Shown in pieces: positions 8,566 through 17,453 of a stretch of 64,000 bases of DNA (position 1 is the first letter of the stretch; the number at the start of each line of letters is the position of its first letter). The notes below the pieces were generated by a model. That model was not told the DNA's origin and searched no databases. It was given only the letters and a program-made list of their open reading frames with translations. Source of the stretch: Vibrio ziniensis (GTDB taxonomy: Bacteria; Pseudomonadota; Gammaproteobacteria; Enterobacterales; Vibrionaceae); contig NZ_CP049332.1 in assembly GCF_011064285.1 (NCBI RefSeq), positions 62,001 to 126,000 on the forward strand, in the 5' to 3' direction. Made by a program: the position numbers and the translations under genes.

Positions 8566-9528
8566 ATGCAAGGACTTTCCGTCCCTCAACAAGGGGCAAT
8601 GCCAAATATAGAAAATGGTACTTTTAGCGGTGTTGTTACTCGAGCTCGTGGCTTTAGTACTAATGAGGAAGGTGCTGTAGAAGTATTCAGCCTTGGCCAG
8701 CCTTCATTGTTGATATCTGCTACACCAGTGCAGCATGAAGATCAAACAGTATCTAAATATAAGACTGATGAACAAACTGCTAGCGAAGACACCGAGCAAA
8801 CTGCTCAAGCGACAGTAGTGAATTCTCTGACAGTTTCGGTTCAACACGTGCCTTTAACCGCACACGAGAAACCAACGGCTCAAATGAGCTTGGTGCAGAC
8901 AATATTGCCGGCACAATCACAGGTTGCAGAGATACATACGGTAAATAAGGGGTCGGCTCTATTAGACAATAACCTGCTTAGCACTGTAAGTAGTGAACTA
9001 GTTAGTTCAACAACAACTCAAGCATCACCGAGCATACAGTCTGTACCAAACCAACCTGCCACTTATGGTACCAGCGTATCCATGGTAGATAGTCGACCAG
9101 AATGGGCGTCAGTAAAAGTCGATACTCAAGCTGGCAAATGGGGTGAGCAGATGCTTCAGGTACTACATGATCGAGTAACCCTACAAGCTCAACAAAATCT
9201 GCAAGAAGCCAAGATACGTCTTGACCCACCCGATCTTGGCAAACTGGATTTAGTTGTGCGTGTAGAAGGTGATCGCCTCAGTGTTCAAATCAACGCAAGT
9301 ACTGCTGCGACACGAGAAGCACTAATGCAAGTCTCCGAGCGCTTACGCGCCGAGTTACAGGAACAAAACTTCGTTCATGTTGATGTGAATGTCGGTTCAG
9401 GTCAACGCGAGCGACAACAAGAACAGCGGTTTGATGACCAAAGTAACATTATTTTTGCCGCTAAAGAAAGCTCTTTAGAACCAAGCTATACCCCAATGGC
9501 TGAGCATTGGCTCAACACACAGGCCTAA
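8566..9528 (+). CDS. fliK: Hook-length control protein FliK, lateral (LafE)
   Basis: FliK is a secreted ruler that measures hook length and triggers the FlhB switch. The 320-residue protein has a low-complexity, Thr/Gln/Ser-rich N-terminal two-thirds and a conserved C-terminal domain at about residues 195-280. There, AKIRLDPPDLGKLDLVVRVE and LSVQINASTAATREALMQ followed by SERLRAELQEQNF are characteristic of Flg_hook domains. A strong GGAGGG site lies 6 bases before the ATG. It follows fliT with almost no gap. The N-terminal repeat-like composition and variable length are normal for FliK. Confidence 0.92.
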   Translation: MQGLSVPQQGAMPNIENGTFSGVVTRARGFSTNEEGAVEVFSLGQPSLLISATPVQHEDQTVSKYKTDEQTASEDTEQTAQATVVNSLTVSVQHVPLTAHEKPTAQMSLVQTILPAQSQVAEIHTVNKGSALLDNNLLSTVSSELVSSTTTQASPSIQSVPNQPATYGTSVSMVDSRPEWASVKVDTQAGKWGEQMLQVLHDRVTLQAQQNLQEAKIRLDPPDLGKLDLVVRVEGDRLSVQINASTAATREALMQVSERLRAELQEQNFVHVDVNVGSGQRERQQEQRFDDQSNIIFAAKESSLEPSYTPMAEHWLNTQA

Positions 9529-9551
9529 CAAGCTATTACGAGGAAACGGTT

Positions 9552-10049
9552 ATGTCCGCCAAACAATTTATTCCTATGTTTATCATGATTTTGCTCACCA
9601 ACATCCTCGTCACTGGCGGTATTGTTTTCGGTGGAATTATGTATTTAAAGTCCAATAGCAGTAGTGAACCGAATGGTTTGTTAACTAAAACGCCATTGGC
9701 ATTTTTGGTTAGTAAATCCAATGGGCAAGTTCAGATGCCGAGCTTTCGCTCATTGGAAAAAGTGGTACTGAGTATCAAAGGCGCTAAACAGAACCATTTT
9801 CTAATGTTAGAAATTGCAGTGGAAACTCGTTACCCAGAAGCGATAGAAAACATCAACGATTACATGCCCGTTGTGCACAATTCGATGATCAAATTATTTA
9901 GCGATAAAACCTACGAAGATATTCAACAAGAAGGCGTTATCGACCAATTACAACAGGAAGTTAAGCAATCTGTTCTTGCAGCGTTTGATAAAACAGACAT
10001 TCTTAAGAACATTGATGATGTACTTCTTACTAAGTTTGTCGTCCAGTAA
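9552..10049 (+). CDS. fliL: Flagellar basal body protein FliL, lateral (LafF)
   Basis: FliL is a single-pass inner-membrane protein that forms rings around the stator units and supports torque under load. The 165-residue product has one N-terminal membrane helix (FIPMFIMILLTNILVTGGIVFGGIMY) and a periplasmic domain with the conserved NDYMPVVHNSMIKLFSDKTYEDI stretch. The ATG at 9552 is preceded by GAGGAA. A reading frame extending upstream into fliK has no ribosome site and would put a soluble tail before the helix. lafS begins 11 bases after the stop. Confidence 0.88.
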   Translation: MSAKQFIPMFIMILLTNILVTGGIVFGGIMYLKSNSSSEPNGLLTKTPLAFLVSKSNGQVQMPSFRSLEKVVLSIKGAKQNHFLMLEIAVETRYPEAIENINDYMPVVHNSMIKLFSDKTYEDIQQEGVIDQLQQEVKQSVLAAFDKTDILKNIDDVLLTKFVVQ

Positions 10050-10060
10050 GGTCAAAAATC

Positions 10061-10789
10061 ATGTTGGATATGCAGTATCAAGATGCCTACAGCAGTTCTG
10101 ATGAGATTTGCACCCCCACAGTTGCAATCGATGAAAACCGCTTACTTAGCCAATATCAACATCTAGTTAAACGTATTTCAAACCAACTTAGAGTCCATGC
10201 CAATACTCACTGCAGCGTGGAAGATATGCAGCAGATCGGATTAATTGGCTTACTCGAAGCTGGGCGTCGTTACGGCAATATTGATGACCCAAACTTCCCT
10301 GCATTTGCCGTGTGCCGTATCCGAGGGGCGATTCTTGATGAACTACGTAGACTCGACTGGCGATCTAGAAAAACACGTCAAGATGCACATGAACTCAACG
10401 ATGTCACTCGTGATTTAACTCGTAAGCTCGGCCGTCAGCCGTCAGAAAGTGAGATAATTGAAGCTCTGGGAACTGACGGGAAAGATTACCACTCTCGACT
10501 AAATGCCTTAGTTGCAGGTGAAATGCAGAGCCTGGATCAACTGATTGAAAACGGTATAGAAAACTATTCCGAAGATAGCCACGACAGTATCGCTCATGAG
10601 CATACACGTCGCAGCTTAGAACACGCTGTTGAGCAACTAAACAAACGAGATCAACTGATGCTGAATCTGTTTTATCAACACGAACTTAACTTAAACGAAA
10701 TCGCGCTCGTACTCGATTTAACACCAGCCCGTGTTTGTCAGTTACACAAACAGGCACTCAACCAACTCAATCATCATTTGTCTTCTTAG
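10061..10789 (+). CDS. lafS: Lateral flagellar sigma factor LafS (sigma-28 family)
   Basis: LafS directs RNA polymerase to late lateral flagellar genes, including lafA. The 242-residue protein shows the FliA/WhiG order. Region 2 has VEDMQQIGLIGLLEAGRRYG and FPAFAVCRIRGAILDELRRLDWRSR (about residues 50-105). Region 3 has ELNDVTRDLTRKLGRQPSESEI. Region 4 is a helix-turn-helix (LNEIALVLDLTPARVCQLHKQAL) near the C-terminus. The gene sits within its own expected regulon, before the motor genes, as in known lateral clusters. Polar FliA is a separate paralogue expected elsewhere in the genome. Confidence 0.94.
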   Translation: MLDMQYQDAYSSSDEICTPTVAIDENRLLSQYQHLVKRISNQLRVHANTHCSVEDMQQIGLIGLLEAGRRYGNIDDPNFPAFAVCRIRGAILDELRRLDWRSRKTRQDAHELNDVTRDLTRKLGRQPSESEIIEALGTDGKDYHSRLNALVAGEMQSLDQLIENGIENYSEDSHDSIAHEHTRRSLEHAVEQLNKRDQLMLNLFYQHELNLNEIALVLDLTPARVCQLHKQALNQLNHHLSS

Positions 10790-10798
10790 GAGTCACTT

Positions 10799-11656
10799 AT
10801 GCAAAAGTTTCTTGGAGCCGTCATAATTTTATTATGTGTATTTGGCGGTTATGTATGGGCCGGCGGTAGTTTGCTTGCTATCTGGCAACCCGCAGAGTTC
10901 CTGATTATTATCGGTGCAGCGTTAGGTTCCATTATTATTGGTAACCCACCGCACGTGATAAAAGAAATGCGCCTCCAATTCCGTATGACTTTACGCCAAC
11001 CCAAAGAAGAACAGCGTTATTACATGGAGCTGATGGCAGTACTGCAGATTCTTTTGGAAACGGTGCGTGTCAGTGGCTTTAAGTCTCTAGACCAGCATAT
11101 TGAAAATCCTGACGAAAGTAGCATCTTCACTCGTTACCCACGTATTGCGAAAGATTATCGTATCGTCGCATTTATCGCAGATAATTTACGGTTGATGGCT
11201 ATGGGACAGATGTCTCCGCATGAACTTGAAGGGTTGCTCGAACAGGAAATTGAAGCCGTTCAAGCCGATTTGATGGTGCCATCACGTTCAATCCAGCGCA
11301 CTGCCGAAGCGTTACCTGGCTTTGGTATTCTGGCCGCTGTAGGAGGCATCATTATTACCATGCAGTCAATCGATGGTTCTATTGCTCTAATCGGTCACCA
11401 CGTTGCAGCAGCACTTGTCGGGACTTTTATCGGCATTTTTGGTTGTTACTGCTGCTTAGATCCTCTAAGCAATGCAATGGCACAACGTGTGAAGCGCAAT
11501 ATGTCTGCATTCGAATGTATCCGTGCCAGTTTAGTCGCCTATGTAGCTAAGAAGCCAACCTTACTCGCTATTGACGCTGGTCGTAAGCATATTCAGCTCG
11601 ATATTAAGCCTACTTTTAGCGAAATGGAAAAATGGTTGATTGAGCAGGAGGCATAA
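10799..11656 (+). CDS. lafT: Lateral motor stator protein LafT (MotA family, proton type)
   Basis: LafT is the MotA-type subunit of the proton-driven lateral stator. The 285-residue protein has four membrane helices in the MotA pattern: two near the N-terminus ([19 protein letters not shown] and [15 protein letters not shown]) and two near residues 175-225 ([33 protein letters not shown]). A cytoplasmic loop with basic and acidic torque residues lies between. The length and the [12 protein letters not shown] signature fit proton-type MotA rather than the shorter PomA. Its stop codon overlaps the lafU start (TAATG). Confidence 0.94.
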   Translation: MQKFLGAVIILLCVFGGYVWAGGSLLAIWQPAEFLIIIGAALGSIIIGNPPHVIKEMRLQFRMTLRQPKEEQRYYMELMAVLQILLETVRVSGFKSLDQHIENPDESSIFTRYPRIAKDYRIVAFIADNLRLMAMGQMSPHELEGLLEQEIEAVQADLMVPSRSIQRTAEALPGFGILAAVGGIIITMQSIDGSIALIGHHVAAALVGTFIGIFGCYCCLDPLSNAMAQRVKRNMSAFECIRASLVAYVAKKPTLLAIDAGRKHIQLDIKPTFSEMEKWLIEQEA

Positions 11657-12642
11657 TGCAAAAAGAACATATAGTGTTTAAGCGAGCCAAAGCTAGCGAA
11701 CACGATGAATATCATGGTGGAGCATGGAAAGTTGCGTTTGCGGATTTCATGATCGCTCTTATGGCTTTGTTCCTTGTATTGTGGATTATGCAAGTATCAA
11801 ATGAAAAAGAGCGTCAGGCCATCGTAGCCCAAATCGCCAAAGCCAGTATATTTGATAGCGCTGGTAACCCTTTTGATACATCACAGAGCTTGTCACCTAT
11901 CGATCTTGAAACCAATTCGTCTACCGTCCCGAGCAAGGCGGATTCTAACCATACTGTAACTTCTTTTTATAGTGGGGACGGCGAAGGTCCTGAATCTGAT
12001 TCTTTAATTGATGGTACATTTGATACACAAGAAGAGCTTGCTGTTTTAGCTAAAGTTATCGAAGACATGATTAAACAGATTAACGCTCAGGGAAATGTGT
12101 TTGTTTCAGTAACGCCACAAGGATTACGTATCGTTCTACAAGATGATTTTAAACAACACATGTTTGGTCGCGGAGATACCGAACTCACGCCCTACTTCGA
12201 AGATCTTCTTTTGGCGCTTGCACCGATTTTCCAACGAGTAAAAAATTCATTGATCATCAGTGGGCACACCGATTCAGTCGCTTTCAAGAAGGCTTTTAGT
12301 AGTAAAACGAACTGGGAGCTGTCTGCTAATAGGGCAAATGTGGCTCGTCAAACCTTGGTTGCGGGTGGCATGCCTGACGATCGAGTTATGCAGGTAACGG
12401 GAATGTCAGACAGAGCGTTACTCAACCCAGAGAAACCGACTGGCAGTGAAAACCGTCGAATTGAACTGTTTGTTCTAACAACCGCTGCTTCGGAAGTTTT
12501 AGAAGCATTATTTAGAAGCGAAGATAGTGAGCTAGAAAAAGCTAAAGAGAAAGCGGACTTCAATCAACCAGTATTACGTCAGGAAACAATTGGTTATCCT
12601 ACGGTAGTCGAAGATACAGAGAAACCACTACAAAACTCATGA
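11656..12642 (+). CDS. lafU: Lateral motor stator protein LafU (MotB family)
   Basis: LafU is the MotB-type partner of LafT. It anchors the stator to peptidoglycan and carries the ion-binding aspartate. The 328-residue protein has a short basic N-terminus and one membrane helix starting [22 protein letters not shown], with the essential aspartate at residue 30. A linker follows, then an OmpA-like peptidoglycan-binding domain (about residues 165-275) with SGHTDSVAF and NRRIELFV. The gene starts within the lafT stop codon and ends the operon, which is closed by a hairpin. Confidence 0.94.
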   Translation: MQKEHIVFKRAKASEHDEYHGGAWKVAFADFMIALMALFLVLWIMQVSNEKERQAIVAQIAKASIFDSAGNPFDTSQSLSPIDLETNSSTVPSKADSNHTVTSFYSGDGEGPESDSLIDGTFDTQEELAVLAKVIEDMIKQINAQGNVFVSVTPQGLRIVLQDDFKQHMFGRGDTELTPYFEDLLLALAPIFQRVKNSLIISGHTDSVAFKKAFSSKTNWELSANRANVARQTLVAGGMPDDRVMQVTGMSDRALLNPEKPTGSENRRIELFVLTTAASEVLEALFRSEDSELEKAKEKADFNQPVLRQETIGYPTVVEDTEKPLQNS

Positions 12643-12646
12643 AACC

Positions 12647-12683
12647 TCACCTTCACTATCTTGAATGCGTTTAGTGAAGGTGA
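12647..12683 (+). terminator. Terminator of the lateral flagellar operon
   Basis: A perfect 12-bp stem (TCACCTTCACTA / TAGTGAAGGTGA) with a 13-base loop begins 4 bases after the lafU stop. The following TAATTTC is only weakly T-rich. Confidence 0.75.
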
Positions 12684-12876
12684 TAATTTCAGCGTCCATT
12701 AAAAATTAGCAACAAACCTGATAAGATATTTTTCCAGCATGCATACACACCTTACCTAAGCTTGAACTTATGGTTTGGATTGCTTGCTTCAGATGAATGA
12801 TAAGCGGCAGTACCCGGTATAAATGCTGCATAAAGGGTTCGGTTAAAATAGTTTAGCTCGAACAAAACTAAACATT

Positions 12877-12898
12877 AAAGGGCAAGACGCCCTTTTTT
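12877..12898 (+). terminator. Terminator just upstream of the small membrane protein gene
   Basis: AAAGGGC / GCCCTTT with a 5-base loop and a six-T run ends only 11 bases before the ATG at 12910. No gene ends here (lafU stops 234 bases earlier, behind its own hairpin). It therefore either ends a short non-coding transcript from 12.7-12.9 kb or attenuates the following gene. Confidence 0.7.
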
Positions 12899-12909
12899 CA
12901 GAGCGCATC

Positions 12910-13197
12910 ATGTATCAACAAGTCAACGAAACCAGTGCCAAAGACAAGCTAAAAAAAGCACTTTTATGGTTAATCGTTGTTGATTATTTCCTACTGACTC
13001 TGGTTTTATTTCAACTAACCAGCCTGACACTTAACAGCGGTGTTTCCATTAGCTTGTTGCTGGTTATTTATAATGTACTGCTGACCACTCTTTGCTATCA
13101 ACGTACCAATGAAGGCGAGTCGTATATTATCTACCCAACGATAACAGCAACATTACTGTCATTCATTTATCTTCTCTATTTTTTCTTTCTGGTTTGA
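12910..13197 (+). CDS. Small three-helix membrane protein of unknown function
   Basis: This 95-residue protein has a charged N-terminal segment (MYQQVNETSAKDKLKKA) followed by three hydrophobic helices: LLWLIVVDYFLLTLVLF, ISLLLVIYNVLLTTLC and TATLLSFIYLLYFFFLV. It is not recognised as a known family. The composition is that of a genuine membrane protein, and the reading frame is clean between two non-coding gaps. The start has a weak ribosome site (CAGAG) and lies directly behind a terminator hairpin, so its expression may depend on read-through or on a promoter overlapping the hairpin. Confidence 0.6.
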   Translation: MYQQVNETSAKDKLKKALLWLIVVDYFLLTLVLFQLTSLTLNSGVSISLLLVIYNVLLTTLCYQRTNEGESYIIYPTITATLLSFIYLLYFFFLV

Positions 13198-13271
13198 AAT
13201 AGAAAGCAAGCGACCTTCAATCAAGACATTACCCACTATCCATGACTGATTTGTATATCAAGTTAAGCGGA

Positions 13272-13300
13272 TTCACGCGCAATGATAAAAATGCTAAAAT
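13272..13300 (+). promoter_or_regulatory. Predicted sigma-70 promoter of ylqF
   Basis: TTCACG and TAAAAT are separated by 17 bases, and the -10 is preceded by TG (extended -10, TGCTAAAAT). It lies about 100 bases upstream of the ylqF start. This is a prediction from consensus only. Confidence 0.4.
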
Positions 13301-13402
13301 ACTCAGCATATAAGCTGTTGTGATTAGGATTTACTTAGTGTGGTCATTCTGCATACTTTTGTCCCCCAGCAACTAAAAAAAATTCAAAGGCAATAAATTC
13401 AA

Positions 13403-14347
13403 ATGGTTAACAACAATATTCAGTGGTTTCCTGGGCATATGCATAAAGCACGCAAGGAGATCGAAGAAGTTATCCCACAAGTCGATGTGATCATCGAAGT
13501 GTTGGACGCGCGCATTCCTTTTAGCAGTGAAAACCCGATTATTTCAAAACTTCGCAAAGAAAAACCTTGTGTGAAAGTGCTGAACAAGCGTGATCTGGCT
13601 GATCCAGAAATGACTCAGCTATGGATAGAGCACTTAGAAAAAGAGCAAGGCGTTAAAGCAATTGCGATTACCACGTCTAACCAACAAGAAGTTATGCAGA
13701 TCATGGAATTGTGCCGTAAGTTAGCACCAAACCGTGAGGCGTTAGGTAAAAATGTTCGCACTATGATTATGGGTATCCCTAACGTAGGTAAATCCACCAT
13801 CATCAACTGTTTAGCGGGTCGTGCGATTGCTCAAACCGGTAACCAGCCTGCGGTCACTCGTCGTCAGCAACGTATTAATCTACAAAACGGTATTGTACTA
13901 TCAGATACCCCTGGGATCTTATGGCCGAAAGTGGAAAACCCGCACAGTGGTTTTCGTTTAGCGGCGACAGGCGCAATTAAAGATACAGCGATGGAGTACG
14001 AAGAAGTGGCATTCTACACCGTAGAATACCTAGCTGAGCGTTACCCAAGACTGTTGAAAGCACGTTACAACATCGACGAAGCACCAGAGTCTGATCTTGA
14101 GTGGATGGAAGAGATTGGTCGTAAGCGCGGTGCACTGCGTGCAGGTGGTCGTGTTGATTTACACAAAGCATCTGAAATTTTGCTGCATGAGTTACGCCAA
14201 GGTATCATAGGTCAGATCACTCTTGAACACCCTGAGATGATTACTCAAGAGCTCATTGAAGTGGAAGTCGAAGAAGCTCGTAAAGCAGAAGAAAAAGCGA
14301 AAAACAAAGAAGAGCGTCGTAAACGCTATCTGCGTAATAAGCGCTAA
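13403..14347 (+). CDS. ylqF: Circularly permuted ribosome-biogenesis GTPase YlqF/RbgA
   Basis: YlqF/RbgA GTPases assist late assembly of the large ribosomal subunit. The 314-residue protein has the permuted motif order that defines the group: G4 NKRD (residues 61-64) precedes G1 GIPNVGKST (124-132) and G3 DTPG (168-171). The N-terminal INWFPGHM-type signature is present as IQWFPGHMHKARKEI. The C-terminal tail is strongly basic and acidic (EEARKAEEKAKNKEERRKRYLRNKR), suited to RNA or ribosome contact. It is a single gene closed by a strong bidirectional terminator. Confidence 0.92.
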   Translation: MVNNNIQWFPGHMHKARKEIEEVIPQVDVIIEVLDARIPFSSENPIISKLRKEKPCVKVLNKRDLADPEMTQLWIEHLEKEQGVKAIAITTSNQQEVMQIMELCRKLAPNREALGKNVRTMIMGIPNVGKSTIINCLAGRAIAQTGNQPAVTRRQQRINLQNGIVLSDTPGILWPKVENPHSGFRLAATGAIKDTAMEYEEVAFYTVEYLAERYPRLLKARYNIDEAPESDLEWMEEIGRKRGALRAGGRVDLHKASEILLHELRQGIIGQITLEHPEMITQELIEVEVEEARKAEEKAKNKEERRKRYLRNKR

Positions 14348-14368
14348 GATTCTAACGAGTTTTAAGCA

Positions 14369-14398
14369 AGAAAGGGCGACTGTTATGTCGCCCTTTCT
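14369..14398. terminator. Bidirectional terminator between ylqF and yeiR
   Basis: A perfect 12-bp stem (AGAAAGGGCGAC / GTCGCCCTTTCT) with a 6-base loop sits between two convergent genes. Both flanks can supply the end of an RNA hairpin. Confidence 0.85.
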
Positions 14399-14402
14399 AT
14401 AC

Positions 14403-15389
14403 CTATCGAGTTATTCCAGCTAATTTCAGCAAAATACTCTCTAGTTGATCCCAAGGCATAAGCTGTGAATCAATCACTTCAAGACGAGACTCAAAACCTT
14501 CTAAGCTAAGCTGATTCACCGATACAACACCGTTTGCCGAGTTAAATGCAAAACAGCCTTGATCTGTATTTACGACGGCTTTTACACGCTCTGCCTTTAG
14601 ATCGCTGATCAATGAGAAAAGCTCATCAAAGTTAAAACGGTACTCTGCACCAAACAACCAACCACAGCTGAAATACCCCTGCCCTTTGTTCTCTTTACGA
14701 GCGAAGGGCTGGTTTGGATCTAGCTGAAACTCAGGTTCCATTTCTGCGTGGTGATGATGGTGAGATTCGATATGTGAAGAAGCTCCACCGTGAACACGTT
14801 CAATATCCAGAACTTCAATCGGTAGTTGACCGCGAGTAACCAGCTTATGGAATACTTTTGCTGGTGTTTGATCTGTCACCCAATCATTGAATGCATCAAT
14901 ATCATGAGCCGTACACTCATCCACCTTGTTACCAATAATGACATCTGCCGTTTGCAATTGATCATTGAAGTTTTGGTTTCCGGTGTATTTCTCGTTGCTT
15001 AAATTACGTGGGTCAACTAGCCCAATCGTCGCTTTAAGATCAACATACGGTGTGTATTGGTCAGAAGTTAATGTCGCAATCACCTGTTTTGGATGCCCAA
15101 GCCCCGTTGGTTCAATAATTAAACGGTCTGGCTTCTGACGCAGCAGAGCGTTAATACCAACAGACATAGGCACGCCTGCCGTACAACACATACAGCCGCC
15201 CGGTACTTCTTTAATTAGCGCACCTTGATCAGACATCATTGCGCCGTCAATGCCAATTTCACCAAATTCATTAACAAGAACCGCCCACTTCTCGTTTTCC
15301 GGCTTATTCTTTAAAAGATTCAATATCGTGGTTGTTTTCCCTACGCCGAGAAAACCCGTAATGATATTGGTTGGAACTTTATTCGTCAT
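14403..15389 (-). CDS. yeiR: Zinc-binding CobW/COG0523 GTPase, YeiR type
   Basis: COG0523 GTPases handle zinc or other metals and may insert them into client enzymes. The 328-residue protein has Walker A GFLGVGKT (residues 12-19), the metal-binding CxCC motif at 66-69 (GGCMCC), NKVDE as the base-recognition motif, and a His-rich stretch SHIESHHHHHAEM before the C-terminal domain. IIEPTGLGHPKQVI and NSANGVVS-type segments match E. coli YeiR along the chain. The ATG at 15389 is chosen for its AAGGAG site; an upstream in-frame start is possible but has none. Its ribosome site lies in a hairpin. Confidence 0.88.
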   Translation of the reverse strand: MTNKVPTNIITGFLGVGKTTTILNLLKNKPENEKWAVLVNEFGEIGIDGAMMSDQGALIKEVPGGCMCCTAGVPMSVGINALLRQKPDRLIIEPTGLGHPKQVIATLTSDQYTPYVDLKATIGLVDPRNLSNEKYTGNQNFNDQLQTADVIIGNKVDECTAHDIDAFNDWVTDQTPAKVFHKLVTRGQLPIEVLDIERVHGGASSHIESHHHHHAEMEPEFQLDPNQPFARKENKGQGYFSCGWLFGAEYRFNFDELFSLISDLKAERVKAVVNTDQGCFAFNSANGVVSVNQLSLEGFESRLEVIDSQLMPWDQLESILLKLAGITR

Positions 15390-15394
15390 CGCGG

Positions 15395-15414
15395 TACTCC
15401 TTTTCCAAGGAGTA
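15395..15414 (-). promoter_or_regulatory. Hairpin that sequesters the yeiR ribosome binding site
   Basis: On the minus strand TACTCCTT and AAGGAGTA form a perfect 8-bp stem with a 4-base GGAA loop. The 3' arm contains the AAGGAG ribosome site, 6 bases upstream of the ATG. Folding would hide the site, which suggests control of translation. Confidence 0.5.
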
Positions 15415-15904
15415 TACATAGGTGGATACAAGCTTGCTATACGCGCTTTGTGGAGTTACAGATGACAACGTGAATTGCGGTAGGCCAGAATGCACAAAGG
15501 CGCACTGCGGGAGCGCGCCTTATTCCTCGTTACTCAATCGTGAGTCTGCGGATTCTCTCATCTCTAGTTAGATGCACTTGAATCAATGACGAGGTCTATC
15601 GAATAGAATTTTGATTCCTTCCAAATTGTAAGTAAGGCTTTTTTTCACATCCTCCGTAAGAAATTTCGATAAACGCCTTACGATTTAAATATGGCTCATT
15701 TCCGCTGAAAAACAAGTTTCTCAGCGAATATTATCGGCAATTTTTTTACCTAAATCACCTTTTTGAAAGGTGATAACAATCATCTACTTTCATATAAAAA
15801 TCATATATGAAAATCTAATTTGCAACTTTGCAGCTATAGTTGATTGTAATCGTAAGTATAATCTGACGTTCCTCACATAACGCCAACGATGAGACTCGTT
15901 TTAA
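15415..15904. other. Non-coding region between yeiR and clcA
   Basis: These 490 bases hold the divergent promoters of yeiR and clcA. Visible items are a 7-bp inverted repeat AAGGCGC / GCGCCTT at 15497-15521 and a TATAAT block at 15858-15863 in front of clcA, without a good -35 at 17 bases. No Zur-type palindrome was found upstream of yeiR. No credible gene or RNA was recognised. Confidence 0.5.
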
Positions 15905-17302
15905 ATGACCAACAGAGAGAAATTTACGCAAAGTTTTCTAGCAAAAGTTCCAAAAGATGCTATCAACCAGTTTCTCTCTAAAGATAAAACGCCGATCTCA
16001 GTTCTGTTTTTGTCTCTTACAGTGGGAATATTGGCAGGTATTGTCGGTACTTACTTTGAAAAAGCCGTTCATTTCGTTTCAGAAACACGTACTGAATGGC
16101 TGATTAGTGAGATTGGCAACCTACTTCCTCTTTGGTTGGCTGCATTCATCATCAGTGCCGCGCTAGCATTTGTCGGTTATTATCTTGTTCACCGTTTCGC
16201 TCCGGAAGCGGCAGGTTCAGGTATTCCGGAAATTGAAGGTGCGATGGATGGTATTCGTCCTGTACGTTGGTGGCGCGTTATTCCAGTAAAATTTTTTGGC
16301 GGCATGGGTGCATTAGGTTCTGGTATGGTTTTAGGACGTGAAGGCCCTACTGTACAGATGGGCGGCGCAATCGGGCGTATGATTTCTGATGTGTTCCGAG
16401 TAAAGAGTGAGGACACTCGCCACTCTCTTCTCGCCTCTGGCGCCGCTGGCGGTCTGGCGGCGGCATTCAACGCTCCTCTTGCTGGCATCATGTTTGTCGT
16501 AGAAGAGATGCGTCCGCAATTTCGCTATTCGCTTATCTCTATTCGAGCAGTCATTATTTCTGCGGTGTCCGCCAATATCGTGTTCCGTTTGATCAACGGT
16601 CAGGAAGCGGTTATCACCATGCCCGAATACGATGCACCAGAACTGAAAGCGCTCGGTTTATTTCTGTTTTTGGGTATGTTGTTTGGCATTTTCGGCGTGA
16701 TATTTAACCGTCTTATCACGTTGTCTCAGGACATCTTCGTTCGCATCCATCAAAACCAGCGCAAACGCTATCTGATCACAGGCTCACTACTTGGTGGCTT
16801 TTTTGGTTTAACACTACTTTACATTCCAGAATTAACAGGTGGTGGTATCAACTTTATTCCTGATGTGACCAACGGCAATTACAGTGCAACGGTTCTACTG
16901 CTGCTTTTCATCGGTCGTATTTTCACAACCGTGGTCTGTTTTGGTTCTGGTGCACCTGGCGGTATCTTTGCGCCTATGTTGGCACTCGGTACTCTGTTTG
17001 GATATGCCTTTGGTTTGATTGCAAAAAGCATTTTCCCTGAATTGGATATCGAGCCAGGAATGTTTGCCATTGCCGGTATGGGTGCGTTGTTCTGCGCGAC
17101 AGTTCGTGCGCCGATTACTGGTATTTTACTGGTTATCGAAATGACAGGTAACTACAACCTGATTCTTCCTCTGATTATTACAGGTTTAGGTGCGGTGATA
17201 TTCGCTCAGATGTTTGGCGGACAACCAATCTACAGCCAACTACTTAATCGTACGTTGAAGAACGAAAAACTTCGCCAGCAAGATCTACCGCAGCAAGAGT
17301 AA
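15905..17302 (+). CDS. clcA: Chloride/proton antiporter ClcA
   Basis: ClcA exchanges chloride for protons across the inner membrane and supports survival in extreme acid. The 465-residue protein has the ClC signatures in order: GSGIPEIEGAM, GREGPTVQMGG (with the gating glutamate), GAPGGIFAPMLALG and an EMTGNYNLILPL stretch near the end. About a dozen membrane helices are visible, and the length matches the E. coli protein. It is transcribed alone, with a hairpin after the stop. Confidence 0.95.
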   Translation: MTNREKFTQSFLAKVPKDAINQFLSKDKTPISVLFLSLTVGILAGIVGTYFEKAVHFVSETRTEWLISEIGNLLPLWLAAFIISAALAFVGYYLVHRFAPEAAGSGIPEIEGAMDGIRPVRWWRVIPVKFFGGMGALGSGMVLGREGPTVQMGGAIGRMISDVFRVKSEDTRHSLLASGAAGGLAAAFNAPLAGIMFVVEEMRPQFRYSLISIRAVIISAVSANIVFRLINGQEAVITMPEYDAPELKALGLFLFLGMLFGIFGVIFNRLITLSQDIFVRIHQNQRKRYLITGSLLGGFFGLTLLYIPELTGGGINFIPDVTNGNYSATVLLLLFIGRIFTTVVCFGSGAPGGIFAPMLALGTLFGYAFGLIAKSIFPELDIEPGMFAIAGMGALFCATVRAPITGILLVIEMTGNYNLILPLIITGLGAVIFAQMFGGQPIYSQLLNRTLKNEKLRQQDLPQQE

Positions 17303-17318
17303 AAGAAGATTAATATTT

Positions 17319-17341
17319 AGTCATATCGGATAGATATGACT
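17319..17341. terminator. Hairpin after clcA
   Basis: A perfect 9-bp stem (AGTCATATC / GATATGACT) with a 5-base loop lies 16 bases after the clcA stop. There is no T run, so termination here is uncertain. Confidence 0.4.
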
Positions 17342-17453
17342 AGTCTGCTACGCATTTTGTGACAATTACACACAATATTGTCGTACAGAAGATGTGGAAA
17401 CTTGTTAATATCGCCCCCCACAAAACAGTGGTAGCGGTGTTGCCTTATCTCGA

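Noticed and set aside
15390..15500. Zur-binding site upstream of yeiR
   Set aside because: The expected palindrome is absent; only the hairpin over the ribosome site is seen.
15858..15863. TATAAT as clcA -10
   Set aside because: A good -10 but no -35 at 16-18 bases; kept only as a remark.
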